The notes under the pieces are model-generated. The model did no database searches, was not told the DNA's origin, and saw only the letters and a program-made list of their open reading frames with translations. 64,000 nucleotides of DNA from Phoronis australis (taxonomy: Eukaryota > Phoronida > Phoronidae), in contig NMRA01000034.1 in assembly GCA_002633005.1 (NCBI GenBank), positions 1,489,540-1,553,539 on the forward strand. The letters run 5' to 3'. This document shows positions 1-12,000 of the stretch, piece by piece; position 1 is the first letter of the stretch, and each line of letters starts with the position of its first letter. A program made the position numbers and the translations under genes.

Positions 1-42
1 TATATTATTTTTTAATTTGTTTTCATATTATGCTTCCTTTAG

Positions 43-69
43 GTGGATTCAGATGCTGATAATGAAAAG
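43..69 (+). CDS. HEATR4: HEATR4-like exon, 27-bp microexon
   Basis: A T-rich tract ending TTTAG precedes nine codons (VDSDADNEK), followed by GTTTCA, a weak donor. It is phase 0 on both sides and fits the next exon at 1581. It could be chance, as only the splice sites and phase support it. Confidence 0.4.
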
Positions 70-3000
70 GTTTCACTTGACTCTCTAAGTTTTCTTTAAG
101 TATTCTAAACTTTCATGCACCCACAAAACATTTTGTGGATACATTTGATTGACAGTCTATCCGTCCATTCATTAGAAAATCTACCCATTTCACGTCACCT
201 TGTACTTCGTTACTATAAATCTCGATGTCATCATGAGGCCTTTTTATCATTGTGCCTGTTATTGGCTCATTCCAACAATGGTTGCCTGTGAATTTATCAT
301 GATTTCAGTATCTCTACACCTTGAAAAGTATGGTACCACTGATTTTCATTCATAGAAATGTATTACACTGATGTGGATGCATACAAAGCGATGCATTGGA
401 CTAGTGAGGACATGTGCATAGCAATATGTTACACTGGTGTGTACGCATATATAGCGATGTATTACACTAATGTGGGTGCATAGTTTTGATTTACTTTTTC
501 GCTGTCCTTTTTCATTGCTTGCTTCTCTGGAATGATGGCGCTGCCTATTTTTCAAATGAAGACTAGAATTTTCTGCAAATTTTTTATGCATGCAATTGGG
601 CAAATTGTATCCTTGAGCCACTTGCATATTGCATCCTTTACCATTTTCAATGCTTTCTTTATTTTGATGTAGAAGTATCTTTCTAAAAAGTGTACTTGCA
701 TTATTAATAATTTTCTTGTTGTGTAATCATAGTTTATTTATTGTTTGTTTGCTGCTTTTTAATTTCTTCATTTAAATCGATTTTTCAACTACTTTAATTT
801 GTAGAAAAGTGTCATTAATTACTGTTAAGGATGGTGCAAATCGCCGTATTAAACCTACCTTGCATGTTACCAACTGACCGCTCTCTCTGGTTGCAGAACA
901 ACAATTTATCAGACAGTATTTTCTTGAGGTGATCAATAAAACTACTCGGCGCCATCTGTTATTCATTGAATTTACTAGTCTAAGATTTTGTGCATATGCC
1001 ATTGTTTCAGCTGGAATCAGTAAGCCCTTTAAATGCAAATGACTACCATTATAGCATTTTGAATAAGATTATAAATATCAAACCTGCACTATATGTTTGT
1101 CTGGTGAATATCATGCTGACCATAACAGCTACACGTACATGTAAACACAAGGTCTTAGAAGGCCCACTGTGGATTTTAATGCAACATTTATGCAGCATTG
1201 GTAATTAAAAGTAACTTAGAAATATTTTGTTTATCTCTGTAGTGTACTTACTAGACAAATCACGTGTTTTGTAATTTTGATGAAGGTTATATTCACTACT
1301 TGCACGAATTTGCCATTATGCTTACTAATGAGGTGCTGTGTCCACAAAACAATGGTTCTGCATGTTTGGAACATGTGTGCTTTCACGCTTGCATTGTTAA
1401 AATTGAAGCTAAAATGAGGCATTGAGTCCTAAACAAAAATGCACAACAATCCTTTTTGCAGCACCACCAATGCGTGCAAGTAGTGAATAATTGTAATTTT
1501 TAAGCATAATGTTCTGTTGATAACTTTGTGTTGACTTCATCAGGTAATATTTTATATTTGATCTTATTTCTTCTTCATAGGACACTGCTGAGGTGTTGAA
1601 TCTTCAACATGGTGAATTTGAAGAAGAAATCCCGCTGGTTACCGCTGGCAACAATTTGAAGAAGTTGAAGAACAGTTCTTCACTGTTGCAAATAAGTAAT
1701 TATTAGTTAATATGGCAAATTTGAAGACCCACACAATGCATGTAGCCATGTCAGTTACTTTGATCTCGCGTACATCTCAACTTCGTCTAGTTTTCTGTTG
1801 TAATGCAGATGGCATCATACCTCGTAAATCCTCCTTTTAAGAATCAGTGTGACCTAGAGGGACAAGTGTCCGCTTCATTAACTCAAGGTCATGGTTCTAG
1901 TGCCACTAGGGGGCACTGCTAGACCTTGAGTTAGGACTCTCTAGCTCCTGACAGCTCAGTTTTAACTGTATAATTATTAAAAATTTGCAAAATGGTTCCA
2001 GGTGATCAGAGCAAATGGGCCCACCTGAGTAGCCTCAGGGCATGTCTACCTGAAAATTTACAATGTACTGTTTTAGTTAAACTTCATTTTGCTCACACTG
2101 TATTGAAATATTATTAATTACTGATTAAAGTAAAACTGGTTGACGTTTTGTGTGCTAAAACTGACAGTTTTTCTTTGAACTAAAACTGACATTATGTTCT
2201 TTGAGATAAGACTGTACTGATGTTCATAGAACATCACTAACTGTTTACACAATTTTCCTTTGTGTTCATGTTGTTCATTTTGTTGAGAAATTTTCTGCAA
2301 TATTGTGTTTTAAATATGCGACAAATCATATTCTTCATGGTTTTGATTGTAATCCAGTCCAAATATCGTTGCTTAATGAGAAGTTATCTCTTTTAGAAGG
2401 GCTATACATTTGGCTGTTATTATAAGGCCAATACTTTCAATCTTGAACACCACAACTTGTAATATCAGTGCTCGAGTCTCATCAGCTCTCATCAGAATCA
2501 AACTGTACATTAGGTGTGAGATTGTTACCATGTCATGACTCAATGCTTATTGAGTTTTGTTGTTATTCACAGTTGATGATTGGCGTGCAAAGTGGCATCT
2601 CAACACACGATTCTCAGATGCAACACCAGACGACCTTTTACGAGACATGGCGGATATACATCCTCACATACGCATCAAAGGTATAATGGATAAAAAAGAC
2701 AGATGTACATATAATTATGTCTCACCTTTTTACACCCTTTACCAGTTGGCTTAACTCAACATCCAACTGCTGATTGGTAGTTTAATTTGGTAATTGGGCC
2801 AATTATGTCGCTCATGCAGCAGAATTAATGAGGAGCATAATATCATGGCAACATTATACAAAATTTTAGGTTGTAAAAGTCGCCTTTCTTGTCCTATATT
2901 TAAAATTCAACAAACTAATCATGTGCATATTAAATAAATTATTTAAATGTGCCATTTAAAAACTTTCAAAATGAAAATTTAAAATTGCAACCAGTGTGTT

Positions 3001-6000
3001 TAGGATGGATCTGATTATCTAGAGATCGATAACATCTGGTTCAGCTGCCTGAGGCAGTGTAATTAACTACAGCAGCTTTGCGTCTTTGATCAATGCAGCA
3101 AATTTCATGGTATGCAAACCAGCTGAGTTGCACAATCTCGACTTGTGGTGATGTCAAAATAGGATTATTTTTATGATTAGGGATGTTGTTATGAACGCCT
3201 TTTATTATTTTTATTCCCCAACATGTGCATAATATTATGTTGACGCGTATATTGCCGCCATCTGTGTCTGACGTCCAGTGTCCGTTTGTCTGTATCTCCT
3301 TAAGTTGGCAAATGTGAAAATTTGCAAACTAACCAGGTGCATGTACCTGCATTGGTTTCTTTGGTTTCGCACTCATTTCAACTTTGGTGCTCCACAGTAG
3401 TTGAGGGACCCATCTGTTGTTAAAGTGGAGACAGCACCATGCTGAGCATGTAATTTCTCCCTGAGTTTGGTTCGGTTTCATTACAAACCAATTGCTTTGC
3501 TTGGCTGTGTTGAAACATTGTTTTATCTATTTTTTTCTGGCTTAGTCATACATGATTACGTAATTGTGTGGATGCATGCCATCATCCCTGTCCATCCAGC
3601 ATGTCCTGCTGCATCTCTATGGAACAACATGACCAAATTTTTGGAAAGATCTGATTACTCTGTTCCCCCTTAGGATCTCCTCTATGGATTTGACTTACTC
3701 TGCGCCACCTGGTTGGCACTCTATTTTTTAGTCCTCCTCTCTATCGGCCAAATCACTTAATTAAGGTAATGAAAATTGCTATATTTGGTTCTACTGGGAA
3801 GAGGGCGTCTGAAAATAATGAATTTTGGATGGCTCTAACTACTGTGACACCGCCTAGTGGCAGTTTTCATTTTTTGCGTCTGCGGAACTCCTTGCGGGAA
3901 CTTTCATTCAAATTTGGCAAGCGCATTTTGGTCTTGGAGGGGTATAACCATAGTCACAGTGGCTTACAACATTGTAAATCATGGGGGTTGTTCACACAAT
4001 AGGTCTTTTGAAATTGATATGCAATGTTAGTGAAAGTAATTATTTCTGAACCCTATGCTCTTAAGGCTTGCAATGTCCCATATGGCCTGTGTATAAGTAA
4101 ACACAGCTTAACAAATGGATTGTGGTCCTGGCTGAGAAGATAAATGTTTGTTACACCTATGGGTTTTGAATAGCCAAGCCCAGAATGGTATTTCTATGAC
4201 AGTGACAATGGATGGTGACATTTTTTTCTTTGACAGTGGTTCTACATGTGTTTCTTGAGAAAAGTGGATTTTGGGACAAATTCGACTACGGTACATTTTC
4301 ATGTGATGAGTTTTCTTTCAGGAACAATGAGAACCAAACGCATTCTACAAAGTCCTTACTTACTTGTCTCCCACTGGCAGACCGTGGTAGATATTCTTTT
4401 CTTTACTTTTATATTCATTCTGTATTATTTAAAGCCATCTCAAATTGTGGATTTTACTTTGTTCACTTTACTGTCTTGTTTTATTAAAGCCATCACTACA
4501 TGTGCACGTGCTGCAGAGTTCAAGCCCCCACCACAGCCAGGTATTGCCATTTCTTCTGAGAACAAAGTGGATTTTGTTAGCAGCTTGCCAGAGAAGATAT
4601 TTGTAGCGCTGGGCTGCTTGTGCAATGACCCTGAAGACCAGGTGAAAAGAGCTGCAGCTATTACCTTGTATGTACTCAATAGGCCCAATGAAAAGGTAAT
4701 TGACAGCCATTTTGTGACTTATCATTCAGTCAAATTCAAGTGATTTTAATTATAAAGGNTGCAATGTTCCATATGGCCTGTGTATAAGTAAACACAGCTT
4801 ACCAAATGGATTGTGGTCCTGGCTGAGAAGATAAATGTTTTTACACCTATGGGTTTTGAATAGCCTAGCCCAGAATGGTATTTCTATGACAGTGACAATG
4901 GATGGTGACATTTTTTCTTTGACAGTGGTTCTACAATGTGTTTCTTGAGAAAAGTGGATTTTGGGACAAATCCGACTACGGTACATTTTCATGTGATAAG
5001 TTTTCTTTCAGGAACAATGAGAACCAAACGCATTCTACAAAGTCCTTACTTACTTGGCTCCCACTGGCAGACCGTGGTAGATATTCTTTTCTTTACTTTT
5101 ATATTCATTCTGTATTATTTAAAGCCATCTCAAATTGTGGATTTTACTTTGTTCACTTTACTGTCTTGTTTTATTAAAGCCATCACTACATGTGCACGTG
5201 CTGCAGAGTTCAAGCCCCCACCACAGCCAGGTATTGCCATTTCTTCTGAGAACAAAGTGGATTTTGTTAGCAGCTTGCCAGAGAAGATATTTGTAGCGCT
5301 GGGCTGCTTGTGCAATGACCCTGAAGACCAGGTGAAAAGAGCTGCAGCTATTACCTTGTATGTACTCAATAGGCCCAATGAAAAGGTAATTGACAGCCAT
5401 TTTGTGACTTATCATTCAGTCAAATTCAAGTGATTTTAATTATAAAGGTTCCTTTTCCATAATAAGAATTTACAGACCATATAGAGAATAAATGCAAAAT
5501 GTATTAAATTGCTCCTTACTCAAATGAGAAGTGGTCAACATAGACTTGGAAATGCCGATGTTTCATTATTGTTTGATTCGGTGCTTGTCACATAAAATGG
5601 CCAACCATGACTAGCCAGCTTACAGAGACTTGTCTCGAGCAATAGTAACTTGCAAACAAAAAATTCACCACCGACTAATTTGACAACAGTTTGCAACTGT
5701 CGTAAATGTTAGTGCTTCTAAAGATATTTTGTCACCCATACATAATCCAGCAAGAACAACAACGTGGCAGCCAGGCGTACTTTTTTCATTGAAAAGCTGT
5801 GCATTGACTTTTTATGCTACAAACGAACTTGACAACATCTTCCTAAACAAAGTGGTTGTTGTGCTGTTTATTGGCAATACTCAAAGACAGTCTAAATGTT
5901 GTAGCTTTCAAGCCTTGTGCATTTGGCCGAATTGTTCACAAAAGCCACTCACTGACATTCCTGCAGAGATCCTGGCCACTTCACTATCAACATCAATTGT

Positions 6001-9000
6001 GTGGTTATACCTCTTATGAGAGGATCATACTGTAACACTGACAGGATTCTGGTTGTTGAACAGTTGATATATTTGGTTACCACTGAGCTTGCTTGGATAC
6101 TTGATGTAAAATAATGTACACCGTGCAAGCGGATAGTTTCAACTAGCTGTTTTAACAGTCAATGTTAAAATAGACTCAGTTTGGTAATCACCCAGCTTTG
6201 ATAGACTGTCTTTGCAGTGATAGTGGGCTGTGCACTTTTGATTGGATTGAACCATTTGAGCAAAGGGATTATTCATTTTTCTGTTCTTGTCAAGAGCTAT
6301 TAAGACTGTCAAGCATGTCCGCACTTGTGGAGGTGAACTTTGAATTATCTTGTAGTAATGCCCTCACTTTTTCTCAGGCAGAAGAAATCTTGAGGTCCAC
6401 TTTGTCCCGAAGCAACACTGTTGATCGATGGGCTGCGGTGCAGTGTCTGGCACATTATGGGGCCACTGACTCAGAGGTCATTGGTGAACTGGTCATCCAG
6501 CTACTGAATACAGAAGATGGATTGAAGTACTCACGATGTGCAGGATTACTCTCTCTACTCAGTCAAAATACTGTAAGTGTTATTATTTTGAGATCATGTT
6601 TAGTCTAAAAACTCAAGAACAAAAAGTGCCCATTTTATGTTGAGTTTATTCATAGAGTGAGAGGGACATTTTAGTAAAAGTCAATAATCTTCAAATGTAC
6701 TCATGCATCTGTCATTTTGTCAGTCATACATTTTGTCAATCATACAGTTTGTCAGTCATGCTTAGCTTACAGGAATTGTGAGTTACCGGGTATGTCTTTT
6801 TTGAAATTGTGAGTCTTTCAGCTTTTGTGACATATTCATCAATATTGTGTTGAACATTTACTAGGTACTTGTCTGAGTAATCAACAGCATGTCACCCAGA
6901 CACGTTATATATCAGACATACGCATATGTTTGACATACAGGTTGCCAGTGTGTCATGCTTTGATCAACTGGTGAACAGCCTCAAAGTCATAGTTTCTATT
7001 TTAAAGAAGTTGTCTGTTCTTGGAAGGCTGCCTTCAAATTGGAATATGTATGAAAGGTCTTCATGGCTTATTAAGCAATATTTGCCCTTTTCATAGAAAA
7101 TGGATAATTTGAAGTTATTTGGACTTCATGAACATAGAATTAATAATTTCACATGACAATTAACTACCAAAAACGTCATTTCTCAATGGCTCATAACAAT
7201 GGAAAATTTACCAATATTTTTGTGACGTCAACACCATAAAAACCATGCTAATCATGGACTGAAATTTTCCAAATATTTTGAAGCAAACTATGATTGAGCA
7301 TTCTGCTACTTTTCCTATTTCTTGCAGTTTGGGTGGTTGTCGAGTATTTTTGAACAACGTGTCATTTTAATCACATTTTTCAACTTGTTTGCAGACTCTT
7401 GTTCATTCCATGATAGCTGAGCAGCTGAACAGTAGTAGCTGGCGACACCGTGTGATGGCTTGTAAAGTTATTCCTCGCCTCTATGGAACTGTCAGCAGGG
7501 TATGTAGTTATTAATTAATAGATAGCCAGTTTAATTTCGCGAGCTTGAGCTCGTTTTCAAGTTCAGATCAAGAAATGTTGAACGTTCATCCCATCATGCA
7601 CTGAAAGTTCATTTTTAAAGCAAAATTTTTGCATATTAGATTTTGAGACATATCCAACTACTGTGGAGTCGTCTGCCTGATTGTCCAAGCTGCTTGAAGA
7701 ATGATGATGAAAGGTACTTGGTGTTGAAATCATTTTCGACTTGTTGTGCACCCCCTAGAAGCTATTATGAAGCTGACTAGCATAATTTCATTTGATCTGT
7801 TAAGTGGGAAAGTTTATAATAATGATCATCTCTTTTGTTTGTGTCGTATGTGATGTGCATGGTGAGTGTGGCATCAACGCTCGGCATTGCTCTTATCTTT
7901 TTGTAGTTTTCATTGTTTGACATCCGACTTTTTGTCTTTAGTACTCACTATTATTTGTTGAAGGACTTGAGTAGTAAACTGACCAACCTTATGTGGTCTG
8001 ACTGGCATGGCGAGGTGAGAAAGGCTGCAGCACAGACCCTGGGTAAGACAGGTCACGGTGTCAAAGTTCATGACCGGCTGAAAAAACAACTGTGTAGCGA
8101 TGATGAAAGGCAAAGAGTGGATGCGCTGAACAAGATTGGAAAACTCGGTAGGATTTGTACTTCTGCTTGCTACCAGTGCACGGTTTACACAAACCTTGAT
8201 AAAAGTATATCAGAAATCAGTAAAACACGATAACATAATTTGAACCCCCAAAAATATCTTGTTGAAAAACTCTTAACATGCATTTTGATAGGTTGCCCAA
8301 AGTGTCAACTGCAGGTTTTCGTTCAGCATGCATATCTGTCAGTAAATTACATTCAGTGTTTACATGATCACCTTTGTTAACCAAAAATAGCAGAATGAAA
8401 ATAAAGCAATGAAATTGGGCTTTATTTCCTATCTACGACACTTAAGCCATGTCGAGCAGGAAACCAGAAATTATCAGAGTGTAAACTCTTGTGGCTATAG
8501 TACCATGAAATCTCAAGGTCGCAAGCTCTAACACTAAAGTGCATGGATCACGTGCAGAAATTGACATTCCTGTCTACAGTTATATGCCAAGTCTGAAAAG
8601 ATCTTTCCAAGCTGACAGGGGTTCAAACCTGGGATTTTCTGCTAATCATCAGACTTTACTTAATATAAGTCACGTATGTCTTGTATGAAGACTAAAAATT
8701 CTTACGTATACGATATCAATGCACTGATTGGTAATAGCATATTAATTACATTACATACTGTTCTCGAATTGGATTATAGACTTGGCCCAATACGTTTTAT
8801 GCTATAATTCTAGAATCCTGCAGATTTGACCCAATGTTTCTTAATTACTGTCCTGAACTCATATAGCTTTGCTCCACCACTGATATGTAGATAATTGGCC
8901 CAATGTGTTATGTAGCTCTTATTTTACTACAAACTTTACATTACACTATCAATAATTCACTTTAAAACCCTGCTATAATTTTCCCAACAGGTATTATGAC

Positions 9001-12000
9001 CGCCAAACTGCTGCCTTCATTTCTGTCATGCTTCGATGATGAATATTTGTCTGTGAGAATGGAAACTTGTGTTGCATGCTCGAATCTTCGCATTCAAGAC
9101 CCCCTGGTATGCGAGAAACTAATCTTCCTGGCGTCATACGATCCAATATGGAAAATAAAGGCCCTAGCCATACAAGGTAGAAAATTTAATAATTTTATTT
9201 TTTATGACAGGTCTTGTCCTATTTTAAATGGACAGTTATAATTACTTTACAGCTGGATAGTGTGCATGCTGGCCTAGCGCCTGAGACAAAATTGACAGTT
9301 AACATTTTTTTGTATAATGTTTGAAAATCTTTTCATTTCTTTACATTTTTCCTTAGGCAATGAGTTACTTGATCACTTGAATTTTTTTCGAAATTTTTTT
9401 CTTCTGGTAATATGTAGTGTGCCAATTTCAGCTCTTGGACAAGTAGGACGGGTCACCCCAGCCATAAGGCGCACTCTGTTGTGGGCTTTACGATATGAGG
9501 AGAAGCCAGGCGTGCGAGCTGAAGCATGTCACTCATTAATTCTTCTTGGATTTGAAGATAACGAAGTACAACACATACTGCAGGATAGATTCTTAGTGGA
9601 GTCCAGTGAAATCGTCAAAGCGTAAGTCAGTCTGTGATGCTAAAGTGTTTGACTAAGCAAATTATGCTATATTATAAGTCTTTTAAGCCCTTCTTGCAAA
9701 TATCCCATAGATCAACCAACTAGGTGATAGTTAAACACTAAATTTACCTGCAAAAGCAGTCTGATAATGCTTCTTTTTGCCCATGATTGTCTCAGTTCTG
9801 TTATTGTGCATCACGTGGACAACATATCGGGCAAATCAGGCAGTAGGCGTGAAAACATTTTTGATGAATATGCAAGAAATGTGGTTAAAACATTTACTCA
9901 TCAAAAGATTCTGACAACCAGGATAAAGACGAATAGGCGGAGTTCAAAGTTCAATTGATCTGCTGTCAGATTAGGGCAGCGCTGTCAGTCTACATTGAGC
10001 ATCTGTCTCGTTTTTGGCTTCTTGTCACATCTATGTGTCAAAATTTTAAAATTTGATAATTATGATTTAATCGAAGTTAAATAAATACTTAGTCAAAAAT
10101 GTTAAGAACTTTAACATTTCTTGACACCTTTAGGCCTGTTTACAGCAACAAAATTTGCACATGTGAGTAAATTTACTTAAGGGTAAAATTTTCAAAGGTA
10201 TGTAAAAGTATGTTCACTACGTGTTCTCAATACCAGTGCGCTCTAAGCTCGTTTTCGAAAGGGCTGTCATCTTAGGCAGACTACTTTTAGGGACGAGTAT
10301 TCTGCTGACATACAGTGTATCAATAGGGTTGATGTTTGGGTTGTCATCAGAACTTTGTGGAAAATGGAACACTCACAAGACTTGTTAGAGTGTACTATCA
10401 TGTAAGAAACATTCAAAAATGACCAGTGGTTTGAAAATTAAGAATGACGAGACCTTTTATCTGTTACAAGGAGAAATTCAAGTGGATAAACTTGCTCAGT
10501 TTGTTGCAAACATAGGTCATGTTTTACTTTTGAATCTTTCAAAAGTCCTTAAAGCTTCTTTTCACTTCATCATTCCATGACTTTCTTCATTTGTCAGCCA
10601 TAATTCATCCACAGCTCAGCTTTTCATTGCTCACAATACAATTGAGACTGAACTCGAGGAATTAATTTGCATGTATAGTGATGATGTATCTGTAATTATG
10701 ATATGATCAATTTGGACACACAAATAGGAATATAAATTCTCAGTCACAGTTAGCACAGTCAAACCTTTCACAAGTCTTTGTTATTTTCCCCTTTCACTTT
10801 TAGATCTTTTACAAAAATTACGTGTAATTTGTATAAGACAGTGTGTGCCAAAAATGGTTGCATCCATTGTGTGCTCTGGTGGAGTTCAGAAGTATCGAGA
10901 CTGACCAAATCCATGGCCTGGAAATAGTTTTATTATTAATAGTTGTTTTTAATTTTTATATTTTAACTTTTAATTTTATCTCACTGGGTCTAAAATGTGA
11001 GCATGACGTCATTTACTGAACAAGAGGATATCATAGTGGTCTATGCTTATGATTGAAACAGAGAGTTGTCACCGTATTTAATCATTTGCAATAATTACCG
11101 CAACACCATGCAACATAACTAACAGAATAATGTCCTTGTTTTCAGAGAGATTGCAGAAGCATTAGACAAATACGGCATTTCCGATATCGAGGACATTGCC
11201 ATGGTAGCTAAGATAAAGGATGAGGTACGAAAGCTATGTACTCGAAACAACATTTGTGCACAGATTGCAAGCAATGAGGCAGAGGAAGATTTGGAGTTCA
11301 ACCGTGAAAGATTGATCTACAGATCCAAATCAGAGGTATGGTGACTAAACTACTAGGGATTCTTATAAGTTGGCAGCAACGCTTCTTTCAAACAAGTCAC
11401 ATTGAACACGGCTTGACTAAATTAGGTTAATAAACTAATTAGCAATAACATTTTATAAATGAAAGCCCCACCAAAGTGGCAAATTTGTGACTGCTGTGTG
11501 GCTATAAACCCGCTTTCCATCATGTAAACCAACATTAGGCTCTACATCACATTTTCCAACTGGCAACTTTGAATGCTTCATATGGGTTGGGATTACAAAT
11601 TTTAAAACACTTATGGCAGCACCTGCATTTTTATGGCCAACTTCATTTGTTCGGGGATTAGAGAGCAGAGATGGGTGTAAGTGATGGACTGCTGTCTGTT
11701 CATGGCAACATTCATACTCAACCATAGCTAAGCTACATTAGCTAAGCAATTCATCGTAATACTGTTTTGTTGCTCATTGAATGTCACCCTGCTCAGCTGT
11801 GGATGTATGTCTGTTTAATTTGTTTTTTTCCATTATTTTAAGTTGTAATAATTATTATGTTTTAGAAAAAGTTGGACACAGCCAAGATGTACCGGGCAGT
11901 GAGCAGCATGTCACGTAATAATTCCCCACTAAGGGAGCCAACGTTGTCACCAGGGGCACATCAAGAACTGGACCAGATATTGCACAAGGAGGAAGAGAAC

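Larger units (their letters stand above)
4069..4758. repeat. 690-bp direct repeat, left copy (assembly overlap)
   Basis: Begins TGCAATGTCCCATATGGCC and ends TATAAAGG right before the single N at 4759. It matches 4760-5448 except for about eight substitutions or one-base indels, all in the first half. The copy ends exactly at the N and the other copy starts exactly after it, as two unmerged contig ends would. Confidence 0.85.
4760..5448. repeat. 690-bp direct repeat, right copy (assembly overlap)
   Basis: Starts immediately after the N at 4759 and continues past TATAAAGG at 5448 into unique intron. Holds the duplicated exon pair at 4926-5076 and 5180-5385. Confidence 0.85.

Noticed and set aside
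4246-4743. 165-codon frame with a hydrophobic middle (and its copy at 4936-5433)
   Set aside because: It reads through the 103-base intron between exons 4237-4386 and 4490-4695 in a shifted frame. The hydrophobic part is intron, not a membrane segment.
8610-8650. tRNA-like GGTTCAAACCTGGG
   Set aside because: Only the B-box word is present; no A box or paired arms could be found.
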